Numbered from the stretch's first letter, positions 49,201 through 59,201 are shown. The stretch is 64,000 nt of DNA from Branchiostoma floridae (GCF_000003815.2 NC_049987.1:23511824-23575823), one strand, 5' to 3'. The notes: a model not told the origin generated them from the letters alone. Program-made: numbers and translations.

Positions 49201-50804
49201 ACTTCCCATCCGTCTACGTTTGTCGTAGAGTTATCAAGCAGTCTATGACAGAACCGACCACCGACAAGCATCTAAAACAGTCCTTTCGTGAAAATACAGT
49301 TTAAGCTTGTATGGCACCTTCGCGACTCAGGAATATAATCAATTTCTTATATCGTTCGGCAATCGAAGAATCTAACACAAGTGGATTTACCTGCTCTGGA
49401 GGCGTACATAGGGTTGGGCACACTCGCAGCGGCGTCCGCACGTGCCTGAAAATCAGTCTGCTGCATGGGCGTGGTGCCTGAAGGAAAATTAAAATGGCGT
49501 CGACGGCATGAATTAAGGCAAACAGTCACTTCAAAACTTTTTGAAATCAAAATACAACTTAAAAAATAAAAATCCATTGACTATATTAGTATGATTTCAT
49601 TCAGAACACAAGCGCTACTGTGGCAAATTGACACCCTTCTCCTGTTATTGTACATCGCACAATCAGAGAGCCTTTCGTCAAACGCGAGTTGCTTTTGTCG
49701 CATGGCAATCCGAAACCTATCAGGCTCATCTATATAAGCCTCACCTTCCATATGGTGTATATGTAACGTATACATATACTAATAAAATCGCACCGTCAAG
49801 TTGACATGGAGACTCCCCCCCCCCCCCCCCTGACAGAAAAATGATGGTTATCATCCTCTGGTAGAACATACAGGAATTACATAATTTAAAACAAGTACAC
49901 GCACTGAGCGGATACACGCGCAGGTTCGACAGAAAAACAAACTTACAATGTTCCTTCCTTTAGTCCTTTATTCCTTTATTAAGGTACCCTTTAGCCCGTA
50001 GGGCTAGTCTTCCAGGTTTCGAACAGATACACCACAAACATACATGTATATATAAATACACAACAGATAAAAATATTCAATGTTCAATGTTCAATGTTAC
50101 TTGACTTTTCTTAGAATTAAAGTATGTAAATGTAGACATATCATCTTACCGCCATCTGCTTCCCGAGGACCGTGGGGAACAGTATCATTTCCGGAAGTGA
50201 TAGCATCATTCCCGGATGTGCGAGCATCATTCCGGGAAGTGCCAGCATCATTCCCGGATCCGGATATGCCAGCAGCATTCCCGGAAGTGCTAACGCCATA
50301 TGGCTGCATGCTAGCTGGTCGCAAGTCAGTATCAGGATCCATGCCCAGGTCACGTCCGTACACCGGGTTGGAGGCGTCACGTGCACGCACGGGGTCAGAG
50401 GGCCACAGGTTGTACATGTGCTCGTACGTGAGGTTAGATGGGGGGTTCATGTGCATGTATTCTTCGTTTGGAGGATGTGGAGACTCGCGCATAGTACCGC
50501 CACCCCCGGAAAGGGCTGGGGTCTCAGCACTGCTATCGGGTCTATCACGTCCTGCTAAGTAAACTTCTTTGCTGGTTGAAGTCGTTATTTTTTTCTGAAT
50601 GGGCGCCTTGGTCTTGGTATCTTCCGAAAGTGTCTTTATCGCAAGGGCATGGCACATGTATGTATCGCTGTTTGGTTGAATAGCCTTGGTATCTTCCGAA
50701 AGTGTCTTCATTGCAAGGGCATGGCACATGTATGTATCGCTGTTTGGTTGAATAGTGTCCTTTCCCTGTCCGCTCTGGGTTGCAGCCTTACCTTTATAAG
50801 GCAT
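34194..50804 (-). CDS. Type II YWTD-propeller and kringle receptor, copy B, 11 coding exons
   Basis: Eleven exons join in frame to 2457 nt, 818 aa. Order: residues 1-247 cytosolic tail (one NPVY at 146-149, one NPMY); about 271-293 transmembrane helix with RSK before it and no signal peptide, so predicted N-in; 297-433 stalk of about seven TTVDALKRDQDDM units; 434-710 one six-bladed YWTD propeller; 711-790 one kringle with six cysteines; 791-818 Ser/Thr-rich tail ending LSKTHQ. Kringles and YWTD propellers both bind proteins outside the cell. LRP5/6 (propeller) and Kremen (kringle) are precedents as a ligand-linked pair, but this protein has neither EGF, WSC, CUB nor LA modules and is inverted in the membrane, so it is not an orthologue of either. 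The physiological ligand is unknown. Paralogue of 7464-17798 with the same exon phases. Confidence 0.88.
35257..35496 (-). CDS. Copy B exon 10: kringle domain
   Basis: 240 bp, symmetric 1-1, one complete kringle. Landmarks are GDCQLGDGSTYRGTVSVTES, GFMCQRWDSQTPHTHDY, ENYCRNPSD, VWCFTTDPGTRWERC and DIPFC. Six cysteines are in the kringle order (1-6, 2-4, 3-5 pairing expected). The lysine-binding site of plasminogen kringles needs Asp-x-Asp in the NPD-x-D region; here it reads NPSDWHE, so classical lysine binding is doubtful. Its phase makes it a clean shuffled module. Confidence 0.95.
36340..37264 (-). pseudogene. L1-type LINE reverse transcriptase remnant
   Basis: Broken into several frames on the minus strand. 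From 37264 it reads LDGKQKQLELLYNQRAQG, RNYTRKNIQKLKM and EKQSEFYSSLC. It then gives QGLIYLLLIEGKEGRRKDP, NCRPLTLLCCD and, near 36430, ISDYKKAFDTISWDS. These are the linker and early RT blocks of L1-clade ORF2. There are frameshifts and stops, so it is dead. It lies in the intron between the propeller and kringle exons of copy B. Confidence 0.8.
37344..37447 (-). CDS. Copy B exon 9: propeller closing strand
   Basis: 104 bp, phase 2 to 1. KLSKSDMTKTVLVDGLISQA, then IGIYVSTAAPPGVTN. One codon longer than copy A. Donor gtaagt. Confidence 0.87.
37664..37902 (+). pseudogene. LINE RT C-terminal fragment (CR1/Jockey-like)
   Basis: Reads TTRLYKLRLLTKQGTSVTDL, IQIYLTLVRLEYGHVI and EMLQRQALRIISLGG. 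This matches the thumb region following the RT palm in non-LTR elements (Y-x-x-LRP-x-LEY-x-x-x-V-W, then IQ-x-RALR). Only the 3' part survives. A SINE follows immediately. Confidence 0.75.
37904..38185 (+). mobile_element. tRNA-derived SINE abutting LINE fragment
   Basis: tRNA-like head with box A gtggtacagtggtattgtg and box B gggttggaatcc, then the shared body (ggcactttacacgactttcc, ctagcttcggctagggg, ggataggacgttgaatgg, cacgttaaagaacccgcc). Same family as 32820-33270. Confidence 0.85.
38208..38383. repeat. Three tandem 59-bp repeats
   Basis: Units start at 38208, 38267 and 38326 with gtcgtattgaggtcac and are near identical. They follow the SINE directly. Confidence 0.9.
39050..39560. mobile_element. 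Related copy of the TA-flanked element, inverted
   Basis: 'gtgaattgctatcttcccag' and 'tatttttagatttcactgct' correspond, in reverse orientation, to 21780-21900. Ends are decayed, so limits are approximate. Confidence 0.5.
41037..41183. mobile_element. MITE with exact 9-bp target duplication
   Basis: 147 bp. Ends tagcctctaccaggcttcg and its inverted form pair over about 35 bp. Flanked by agggaagac at 41028-41036 and 41184-41192. No ORF. Confidence 0.85.
41649..41835 (-). CDS. Copy B exon 8: two propeller blades
   Basis: 187 bp, phase 1 to 2. EDRLYYSDQWYGIYSSNLLG, then NDIRQVLYEHGKVVHVIAVD and EDFVYLSSFW. The second YWTD motif is degenerate (YLSS). Confidence 0.9.
41985..42490. repeat. Three tandem copies of a 163-167 bp repeat
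   Basis: Each copy reads accaaatttc..tcattcggttgt, aaacgagggtacagg, ccaaaaatgtgc and a 'aactgttatt' stretch, beginning near 42063, 42223 and 42390. Lies in copy B intron between exons 7 and 8. Confidence 0.75.
43485..43606 (-). CDS. Copy B exon 7: YWTD blade
   Basis: 122 bp, phase 2 to 1. FMYWVESNKCRIYRAAMDGS, then NQITIITGLRNPNSITIDFN. This is the standard blade of YW, I-x-RAAMDGS, L-x-x-P-x-x-I-x-ID. Confidence 0.92.
44012..45213. mobile_element. Possible element with agcgaccacct ends
   Basis: The left end has three reiterations of gcgaccacct after 'cagtcaaacctgcccgag', and the right end near 45160-45213 has 'agcgaccacctgtccaaat' and 'gggtggtcgtc'. The right terminus is not a clean complement. 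It has been invaded by the MITE at 44322. No ORF recognised. Confidence 0.4.
44322..44478. mobile_element. MITE of the same 9-bp family
   Basis: 157 bp. Ends tagtctctaccaaactccg and its inverted form, with 'gtagaaatggaacaaatag' inside. Flanked by ggtcaatgg (44313-44321) and ggttaatgg (44479-44487), a 9-bp duplication with one change. Confidence 0.8.
45818..45983 (-). CDS. Copy B exon 6: YWTD blade
   Basis: 166 bp, phase 1 to 2. LALDHAGGDIYWSVIVASTI, then SVAKKDGSSARTLL and GLVLDPRNG. Acceptor ttttctgcag. Confidence 0.92.
46040..46790. other. Copy B intron 5
   Basis: Similar to the copy A intron except for 46300-46570, which looks like an inserted fragment. Its minus-strand frame contains HHARTCLQGLSRPQ but no domain I can name. 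Confidence 0.4.
46803..47054 (-). CDS. Copy B exon 5: propeller start
   Basis: 252 bp, 1-1. NNEPFLLVADHDEETIIQVD, then GVGRPRALDYDPVTDYVYWS, DWGNEGIKRARRDGSGTETI. The canonical YWSDWGN blade is intact. Confidence 0.92.
47868..48279 (-). CDS. Copy B exon 4: repeated coiled-coil stalk
   Basis: 412 bp, phase 0 in and 1 out. EIHEL, then about seven units TTVDALKRDQDDMRRLS (mostly 18 aa), ending LKRDLAKERSRTG and RLDKTSKTPG. The start and end are shared with copy A, while repeat number and order differ, as expected from unequal exchange within the exon. Confidence 0.87.
48441..48586 (-). CDS. Copy B exon 3: transmembrane segment
   Basis: 146 bp as in copy A. GCRALCSFIRSKLTY, then a hydrophobic helix ending LLAFINNE. 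Positive charges before the helix support a cytosolic N-terminus. The ORF 48369-48824 extends it into introns on both sides. Confidence 0.9.
49391..49477 (-). CDS. Copy B exon 2: NPMY exon
   Basis: 87 bp, symmetric 1-1. TTPMQQTDFQARADAAASV then PNPMYASRA, the same peptide as copy A exon 2b. Donor gtaaat. Confidence 0.88.
50150..50804 (-). CDS. Copy B exon 1: cytosolic tail
   Basis: 655 bp, starts MPYKGKAATQSG, ends phase 1 at donor gtaaga. Residues 18-40 and 42-64 are a 24-aa direct repeat (IQPNSDTYMCHALAMKTLSE), absent as a repeat in copy A. A single ASNPVYGRDLG unit at 144-154 replaces the five units of copy A. The C-terminal part holds repeated SGND-A units instead of the second PYAxRYQ repeat. 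TYEHMY is conserved. Confidence 0.85.
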
Positions 50805-50954
50805 AGTCAGCTCATGTGTAACAGCTTATGGACTGATGTTGGGATCGCTGTTGGTTGTTCTATGGGTGAGATAAACAGTTCCTGTGTATGTCTGCAATGT
50901 ATGTAATCCAAAAAGTAGTTAGTTACTCAAGCAAGTGGATATGATTTGTGAAAC

Positions 50955-51625
50955 GGTCAGTCTGCCGAGAGGACCAATGATCATGGGCTATCTGAAGACT
51001 GCCCGTATAAAATCCGTCGGAATTGCACTTGAAGGGTCCATTGCGCATGATGAAAGTTGACAAATCAGGTTAGCATTTGAGGGCAAGTTTTTATGCATGG
51101 TCTGAAGGTTTGTTTCTTGGGATAATGACAACTTCGTTCACCTCCACTTCCCTATGGGATTACAAACATTACGTCGGTGAAGATTAGACATCCAGGTAAT
51201 AAGATATCCCAAAAAGTAGTTACTCAAGCAACTGGCTATGATTTTGGAAATGGTCAACATCCACTAGTTTTCGTTAGTGACACTCAAATGATCTGGAAAA
51301 AAATTTAAAAAATTTGGATTCCAATAGAAAACAAAGGTAAGACAAAGTCAAGCTGAAGACAGTTTCGGATTTCAATGGGAAACAAAGTTAAAACCCCAGT
51401 AAAGCCAAAGAGGTCACTGGGCTCTTATTGTTTTAGTTACCAGGAGCTAAATAGTAGCTAAATGTTTGATGCGGGGGGGGGGGGGGCTGCTATGTCCCAA
51501 GTGCCTGAAAGTTCCATTCGTCGGTCACGTACGAGTTACCAGTAATTCCGACAGATTTTATACGGTTAGTCTTCAGATAGCCTCTGATCATTGATCCTCA
51601 CGGCTCCAAACGTCAGACTGGCGAT
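50955..51625. repeat. Inverted-repeat element upstream of copy B
   Basis: Arms about 50955-51035 and 51540-51625, paired around 'ggctatctgaagact' and 'agtcttcagatagcc'. Orthologous to 17945-18595, 150 bp upstream of the start codon. Confidence 0.75.
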
Positions 51626-51822
51626 CATTCCACTATCCAATGGGGATGTGGAAAGCCCCGAAACGGACAAAGGTATTTTAAGGTAATCAACAAGCACAGA
51701 GTTTTGCCTGCCTTAGCCACACCTAAACTGCCCAGATTTCACCCAAAAAAAATCTGAATTTGGTTGGGTTGTCAGTCAGACTGATTTCCAAGGGAGCTCA
51801 ACATAGGATACAAAGACAAATA

Positions 51823-52190
51823 ATGTTTTATTGCAAATTCATGCCCAAGGGGCTAATTGCAAGTGAACAAATTCTAGATACATGAATGAATGAATGTGGT
51901 CTAAATAATATAGATAATGTAAATTATAACATACAAATATTAAGTGGATAAATGCACATACGGTACAGAATAGGGTACTAAATCTACGTAACTATTACGG
52001 GGTTTGACTTCTTCTTTGAAGACAATTGAAAATGAAATGCTCCATGTATTCTATAATAGATTGATTCGATGATCTTAGTAGTAAGATAATATTTTGTGGC
52101 GTTTTTAACAATGAAAATGTTTCTGACACTCTTTCAAATAGTCTTTTCCTTTCGGCATCAAATTGGGGGCTTTCACAAATAAACTGTCAC
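51823..52190. other. Unit B-specific insertion, unrecognised
   Basis: Absent at the homologous point of unit A (18788-18810). AT-rich. 'cttctttgaagacaattgaa' and 'ttcggcatcaaattgggggc' suggest a LINE-like 3' remnant, but this is unproven. Confidence 0.35.
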
Positions 52191-52253
52191 AATAAATACA
52201 ATGATGTGAAAGTAAATTTCAGGTAACACATTCTTGAACTAGTTTAACTGTAA

Positions 52254-52770
52254 AATCAAACACATTGGACCGAGAAATTTTTTTGACTGAACAGCACCAG
52301 TCTTTGTCAAGGAATGTGACGTCGTGTGTAGCGTAACTGGTAGGGCGTTCGGCTCGGAATCTAGAGGTCCTGAGTTCGATACCCGCCTTGCTCCCGACGT
52401 TATGCCCTTAGGACTACCTTTACCTTCTGTCTGCAATGTGTATGTGGCACTGATAATATTAGTTGCAAACTTGAGGGCACTGCCACATTGTCATTGTCTG
52501 CCAAAAACCATATAGAAAAAAAAAGGAATGAACAATCCACTGCTGCCGTGACGTCACATTATGCCGACAGACCACGTGACTCATTGAGCAGTGGATCATA
52601 GGTTGCAGGAAGTCTATGTCGCCACCTATGATCCACCTATGATCCACTGCTCACTGAGTCACGTGTTCTATCTGCATAACGTGACGTCACGACAGCAGTG
52701 GATTATTCATTCCTTGACGAGGACTGGTGCTGTTCAGTCGAAAATTTGGGTGAGCCCACTTGTGTTGGAT
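52254..52770. mobile_element. Nested foldback element carrying a tRNA-like promoter
   Basis: Inverted ends 'gactgaacagcaccagtc' and 'gactggtgctgttcagtc' enclose a tRNA-like segment at 52328-52390 (box A gtagcgtaactggtaggg, box B gagttcgatacc) and a second inverted repeat around 'gtgacgtcac' at 52539-52700. It is inserted in the left arm of the giant foldback; the right arm lacks it. It is probably a SINE-like element, not a working tRNA, because no acceptor stem pairs properly. Confidence 0.65.
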
Positions 52771-53014
52771 ATTACAAACAGAATCCAAAATAATAAGGGA
52801 AAATCCATTTTGTTCCCTTTTTTTTGGCTTCAAAACACAAAAATTAAGCTTGTCTTTTTATCAAAATGCAGCCTTCATGACTTGATATTTGCATTTTTAA
52901 GAAACTTTCTTCAAATAATCACAAAAAGATGAGGATATATACTCAAACAAATCAAGACTAATCCCGCCTAACCGAGGATATATAATGAAATAGAGTACTG
53001 TCCAGCAACTTGGA

Positions 53015-53390
53015 GTATATATACTCCGCATGAAGGACGATATATACTCTGATAGAGTATAAATACTCTGCATGAAGGAGGATGGATCCTCTGCCCGAAA
53101 GAGTATTTATACTCTGCCTGATTGAGTATTTATACTCTAACTGATAAAGGATAAATGCTCTGCATGAAGGAGGATGGACCCTCTGCCTGAAGGAGTATTT
53201 ATACTCTGCCTGAAAGAGTATTTATACTCTGCCTGATAGAGTATTCATACTCTGTCTGATAGAGTATAAATACTCTGCATGGAGGGGGATGGACCCTCTG
53301 CCTGAAGGAGTATTTATACTCTGTCTGAAGGAGTATTTATACTCTGCCTGAAAGAGTTCCTGAAAGAGTATTCATACTCTGCCTAAAATC
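53015..53390. repeat. Self-complementary minisatellite, left arm
   Basis: About 16 units of the type agagtatttatactctgcctga, each containing the palindrome agagtatWWatactct. A sub-family reads catgaaggaggatggaccct. Mirrored at 55970-56345. Confidence 0.9.
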
Positions 53391-55969
53391 TCATTAGCAG
53401 TCAGGGTGTTTTTTGAAATGTCTATAATAATACGATCACCTGTGATTTGATTATGATGTTCAATTTTGTGCGACACCTTTCACAGGGTATGCATATTCCT
53501 TTCATACATATACATACATGTCACGGTGTATAGAAAGTAGACAATGCACATCTTACTCTTCTGGGTAATATCAAAGGATAATAATTTTCGTAGATGCTAT
53601 CAGTAAATACATGATCCATTTATAAGCTGTGACTATCAAAAGCGGCTGGAAAGAGGAGAAATCGGCCAAATAGACGGATTAGTATCATGCCAGAAGAGTT
53701 AGTCCGCTAAAGGAGAACAGTCTGCTGACCGGAGCAAACTGTACTCCTATAACGGACAACCCCCTCTGGTATGTTATCTGTCTATTTGGTTGTTTTCTTT
53801 TCTTTCCAGCCGCTCCAGGAATAGAGACTGATCAAAGGAAACGTTAAAACAGTTTATGTTCGGCGAACACACGAAGCTAATGTTTACAGTAAAAATTGTG
53901 TTCTGCATAAAAGGTAAGCTCTCAATTCTAGCTACATCTTGCAGCTGCTTCTTCCATCAGCGTGAGCGAAACTAGACCATCCTTGCTCACAACCTCCCTT
54001 CGTCCTTTCAATCGGTTATTATTCTCTGAGCAGCAACCTGTAGCCAATGAATAAAAACAATGAAGAATGACACATCATGCCACACATAAAGCCTAAGGTG
54101 TGACAGAAAATATTGTTTTATCTTCAGTGCGATAGTAGACACAGACACGTGTATGCATACATTGCATGTTTATAGTATCACATAGATACATACATATACA
54201 TACAACAGTGCACCACTTTTATACCAGAAGAGCTCAAATTCATAGATTGACAGCTGAGGAAAGTGGTCAAAAAGCATATTCGACAAACGGATAAAAGATC
54301 TGGAGCAGGTAGGACACATGTTCCTCAGAAACATTGCATACAAACAGTCAAAAAGATCAGTCATTTCTCTTAATCTTCTAAGAAAGAAAAATAGGAATTT
54401 GCTACATGAATGTAGGCGTCCAAAATCAAAGTGATTTCAATTTTTCTTCTCTGGTGTACAGTCGGTGTATATTTGTTCAGCTCTTCGATTTTCTTGATAC
54501 TCACTTTAGTAATTTGATATGTCTTAGACCATTCTATGAGTTACCCTGTAAACTGCAGGTACGGAAAGAATTGGAATCTGTCTTAGCGGATCGTGTACGT
54601 CCCTTTATTATTAACGACGGGATCAACAAAGGTCATAACGTGACCTTGTTGGTAGTGACGCACATGTTGAAGTCACCCTTTATCTAGTCTATGCATGATT
54701 TTATTAACTGTGGTCTAGGTGAAGATCTTACCTCATTTCTTCCATTAGACAGCTTTCCAGACGTCCCTCGCTGACTTGAAAGGATCAGAAGATGTCCCAT
54801 AACGGACCTGAATAAGATTGTGGTGAGAACACAGATACGGTAAGTCCATAACATCCGTGGCGCTCCTTACAATGTTTTCTGATAGCAGGTCGCCATTTGC
54901 GTGAACTCTGATCAATAGGATTCTTTCTACGCCTACATTCATGTAGCAAATTCCTATTTTTCTTTCTTAGAAGATTAAGAGAAATGACTGATCTTTTTGA
55001 CTGTTTGTATGCAATGTTTCTGAGGAACATGTGTCCTACCTGCTCCAGATCTTTTATCCGTTTGTCGAATATGCTTTTTGACCACTTTCCTCAGCTGTCA
55101 ATCTATGAATTTGAGCTCTTCTGGTATAAAAGTGGTGCACTGTTGTATGTATATGTATGTATCTATGTGATACTATAAACATGCAATGTATGCATACACG
55201 TGTCTGTGTCTACTATCGCACTGAAGATAAAACAATATTTTCTGTCACACCTTAGGCTTTATGTGTGGCATGATGTGTCATTCTTCATTGTTTTTATTCA
55301 TTGGCTACAGGTTGCTGCTCAGAGAATAATAACCGATTGAAAGGACGAAGGGAGGTTGTGAGCAAGGATGGTCTAGTTTCGCTCACGCTGATGGAAGAAG
55401 CAGCTGCAAGATGTAGCTAGAATTGAGAGCTTACCTTTTATGCAGAACACAATTTTTACTGTAAACATTAGCTTCGTGTGTTCGCCGAACATAAACTGTT
55501 TTAACGTTTCCTTTGATCAGTCTCTATTCCTGGAGCGGCTGGAAAGAAAAGAAAACAACCAAATAGACAGATAACATACCAGAGGGGGTTGTCCGTTATA
55601 GGAGTACAGTTTGCTCCGGTCAGCAGACTGTTCTCCTTTAGCGGACTAACTCTTCTGGCATGATACTAATCCGTCTATTTGGCCGATTTCTCCTCTTTCC
55701 AGCCGCTTTTGATAGTCACAGCTTATAAATGGATCATGTATTTACTGATAGCATCTACGAAAATTATTATCCTTTGATATTACCCAGAAGAGTAAGATGT
55801 GCATTGTCTACTTTCTATACACCGTGTCATGTATGTATATGTATGAAAGGAATATGCATACCCTGTGAAAGGTGTCGCACAAAATTGAACATCATAATCA
55901 AATCACAGGTGATCGTATTATTATAGACATTTCAAAAAACACCCTGACTGCTAATGAGATTTTAGGCAG

Positions 55970-56345
55970 AGTATGAATACTCTTTCAGGAACTCTTTCAG
56001 GCAGAGTATAAATACTCCTTCAGACAGAGTATAAATACTCCTTCAGGCAGAGGGTCCATCCCCCTCCATGCAGAGTATTTATACTCTATCAGACAGAGTA
56101 TGAATACTCTATCAGGCAGAGTATAAATACTCTTTCAGGCAGAGGGTCCATCCTCCTTCATGCAGAGCATTTATCCTTTATCAGTTAGAGTATAAATACT
56201 CAATCAGGCAGAGTATAAATACTCTTTCGGGCAGAGGATCCATCCTCCTTCATGCAGAGTATTTATACTCTATCAGAGTATATATTGTCCTTCATGCGGA
56301 GTATATATACTCAAAGTTGCTGGACAGTACTCTATTTCATTATAT
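55970..56345. repeat. Self-complementary minisatellite, right arm
   Basis: Inverted counterpart of 53015-53390 in the same unit order, with minor indels near 56270-56330. Confidence 0.9.
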
Positions 56346-57811
56346 ATCCTCAGTTAGGCTGGATTAGTCTTGATTTGTTTGAGTATATATCCTCATCTTT
56401 TTGTGATTATTTGAAGGAAGTTTCTTAAAAATGCAAATACCAAGTCATGAAGGCTGCATTTTGATTTTGAAGCCAGAAAAAGGGAACAAAATGGATTTTC
56501 CCTTATTATTTTGGATTCTGTTTACAGTTAATCTAGTTCAAGTATATCTTCTACCAACACAGATTAACTTTAAAGCTACAGTAAATACAAGTAAAACATG
56601 ATAAATATATATATTAATTCTTGTTTTTCGTGTCCCATTGGTTTTATGAACAAGGTTAGAAGTGGTATAATCAATTTTGAATGATGTTTTTTGCAAGGTT
56701 CTTATTGCAAATCTTAAATGCATATTCCTGGCAGTGGCACTAGAGATGACTGATTATTGTAATCTAACCTGGGTCCAAGCAGAGCCACGGCAATCAGGAA
56801 AGTGTCCGTCCTTATGGCAAACAATAACCCCTGCTGTGATTTTGAACCTGTACACGTTTGTTTCGAAGACAAATTAAGCAATAGTTTCTATAATGGGCAT
56901 CTATAAAGCTATCATCAGCTAAAAATACGTTATATATACGAATCATTACACTAATTAAACTTCTAGAATGCAAAACAGTGGAATGATGGATTTTCTCAAT
57001 TCATTCTGTGAATTTAGCGCTGATTTGCATAATTTGTATCCCATTATATATACACTTTTTGTCTATGCTACCTGCATAACGAATATCAACTTACGCAGTT
57101 ATCCCTTAAAAAGTTTAGCAAACACCCTGCGGTTCCGGAGCAAGCTGCTAGGGACGGGAGTCCAAACCTTCTTCCTCACCTTTGTACCTCTAAAAAAATC
57201 AGGAGCACAGCATATCCAGGGCAGAAAAACGGTTCTGCTGCAGTACTAAGGCCAACCACAATGAGGCCCAAAATTGGCTTTGACCGCTGCGTGAAGAACA
57301 CCTACCCACATAATCAATATCATCACAATCCATCCACGGCCATTACAAATATGCACTTCCGCTTTCTTTGGTGTGCTGCAGTACCGGCGTGGCCGCAGGG
57401 GGCGCACGGCGCCAAATTCAAATTTCGAATTTTCGAACTAAAGCGCTGATGCGAAACAGCCGTGCATCCTGAGGTTGTTAAGTTATTGCACTGGATGTGC
57501 ACGCACACACAGACACACGGAGCCAAAACTATACCACCATTTTTAATGGAGGTAATGATTATCAAACACACAAGTGGGGGAATTCATCGTATAGAAAGCG
57601 TACAGCATTAAATAGCACCGCCGAAACACAGAAAACGACTAAAGTAACCCTGGATATTATTACATCATTACAACTAACCTAGGATCCTCTGTCTGGATAT
57701 TACATCATTACAACTAACCAATCGCACCAGCTTACGCGTTCTTAGGATCCTCTTAAGTCCAAATCCAATCGTCAAGGCAACCGACTAATAAGAACGGTAT
57801 GATTTAGTTAA

Positions 57812-58912
57812 AGCTATACTACGTAATATTTGGACAATACAAAAAGTAGATTTTCCTGCCATTTCTTTACATAGTGAGTTAAATATACCATTTAGCATTG
57901 AATACCAAGGCTCCTTGAGAGAAGTTGCATCATACAAACATGTCTACAAACTGTGATCTTCCTACATGGACCTCCTTGCTTATTCTGGACCATCTGGCTT
58001 ATTCGGCTGTCTTGTGTGCCTGACTGCACAATGGGGGGTCTGATGACAGTTTCACCATAGTTTTTGCAAAACGTAATCTTTGCAAGATTTCTTGCAGTTT
58101 TGAAGGGAATGTAACCTCAGATACCCTACAAAGAAGACTAAGTTCATGATTATATCCTATTCTGAAGTGAAAAAAACTGAGTGTTTTCAAAGAAGATGCT
58201 TTTCCCTGTAGCCTGTGCCTGGAGTGTGATGAACCCCCTAGGGTGCCTACTGGAGTCCTGAAGTTGTTGTTGTCTAATTCGGGAGGACACCAGGTTACAG
58301 CGCGCGTATAGCGGAATGTTTGTAGGCTAATCCTTTACGTTGCAAACGTGAAATAATGACACAAAAGTGTCAAAAAGTGGTAGTAAAGGGTATCCGCAGG
58401 TGATTCAATTTGCAGCCTCCAAACAATGGTTCCCTATACAAAAAAGAGGAGAAAGGAACTGATAATAACTCAACTTCTGACGTTACTGGCACACAAACAT
58501 ACCCTCATATGAAAGCCTGACATCTCAGCTATCCGAAAAACCAGATTTCGGCATGAATCTAACGGCGAAAACTTCCGGGAAACTGAAATATTGACCCCAT
58601 GACCTCAAAACCGCACCACAACCCAGTGAGGAGGCCATGTGCTAGGACAAAAAAGTCCCAACTTTATAACCCCTAAAAACCACACAAACTCAGCTTTTTG
58701 GCCCTAATCACAAAGTAGAAACCCTCCCCTGTCACACTCACCTCAAAACTGCCAGGATTTCTACCAATTTGACAAGGAAAAAAATCTTGAAGTTTTAGGC
58801 CCTGAACTATATTCGATTTGCATGGCGGATTGATTGGCGGATCCCCTAAATTTGAGATTTCTTAGTTCTAGAATATTTCAAATTTGAGTGCAAATAACTG
58901 CGTAGTATAGCT
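57812..58912. mobile_element. piggyBac-like non-autonomous element, 1101 bp
   Basis: Begins agctatactacgtaatattt and ends with the inverted form (aataactgcgtagtatagct). TTAA lies on both sides (57808-57811 and 58913-58916). The homologous unit A sequence has one TTAA at 19868-19871 with no insert. No transposase ORF is visible, so it would be mobilised in trans. Confidence 0.85.
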
Positions 58913-59201
58913 TTAAATTCAGAGAAGCCACAGACACATTATATGGAACATGAGGCACACCACAGACGTACATTCATTACATAAGGAGATTCTTGTTCAC
59001 AGCAACGTCTGTTTCCTTGAGACATCTTCATCTCACATTGTAATGTGAAAGTTTAAGTACACACTGAAAATGAAAGCTTGAGCAATCCTGATATATCTAA
59101 GATACGCCAACCCAATACTATAGGCTTGATCCTGATATCCGAGCAGAACGAACACATAAAAGGATTGTCCAACCGCATGCATTGAATACCCTATAAACCT
59201 A

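Larger units (their letters stand above)
52226..56550. mobile_element. Giant foldback element with 1.6-kb inverted repeats
   Basis: Left arm about 52226-54418, including an inserted element at 52254-52770. Right arm about 54930-56550, inverted, and identical over long stretches: for example, identical 64-codon frames at 54170-54364 (minus) and 54984-55178 (plus). The spacer 54420-54928 holds no recognised gene. Both arms contain minisatellite arrays of about 22-bp units around agagtatttatactctgcc. The homologous site in unit A near 18830 is uninterrupted, so this is an insertion. Long inverted repeats built partly of tandem repeats recall Drosophila Foldback elements, though no relation is shown. 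Confidence 0.8.

Noticed and set aside
52328-52400. Possible functional tRNA gene
   Set aside because: Box A and B resemblance only; no proper acceptor or anticodon stem pairing seen, and it lies inside a mobile element.
54406-54942. ORFs in the spacer of the giant foldback
   Set aside because: No recognisable transposase or other domain, and frames are short (93 codons at most).
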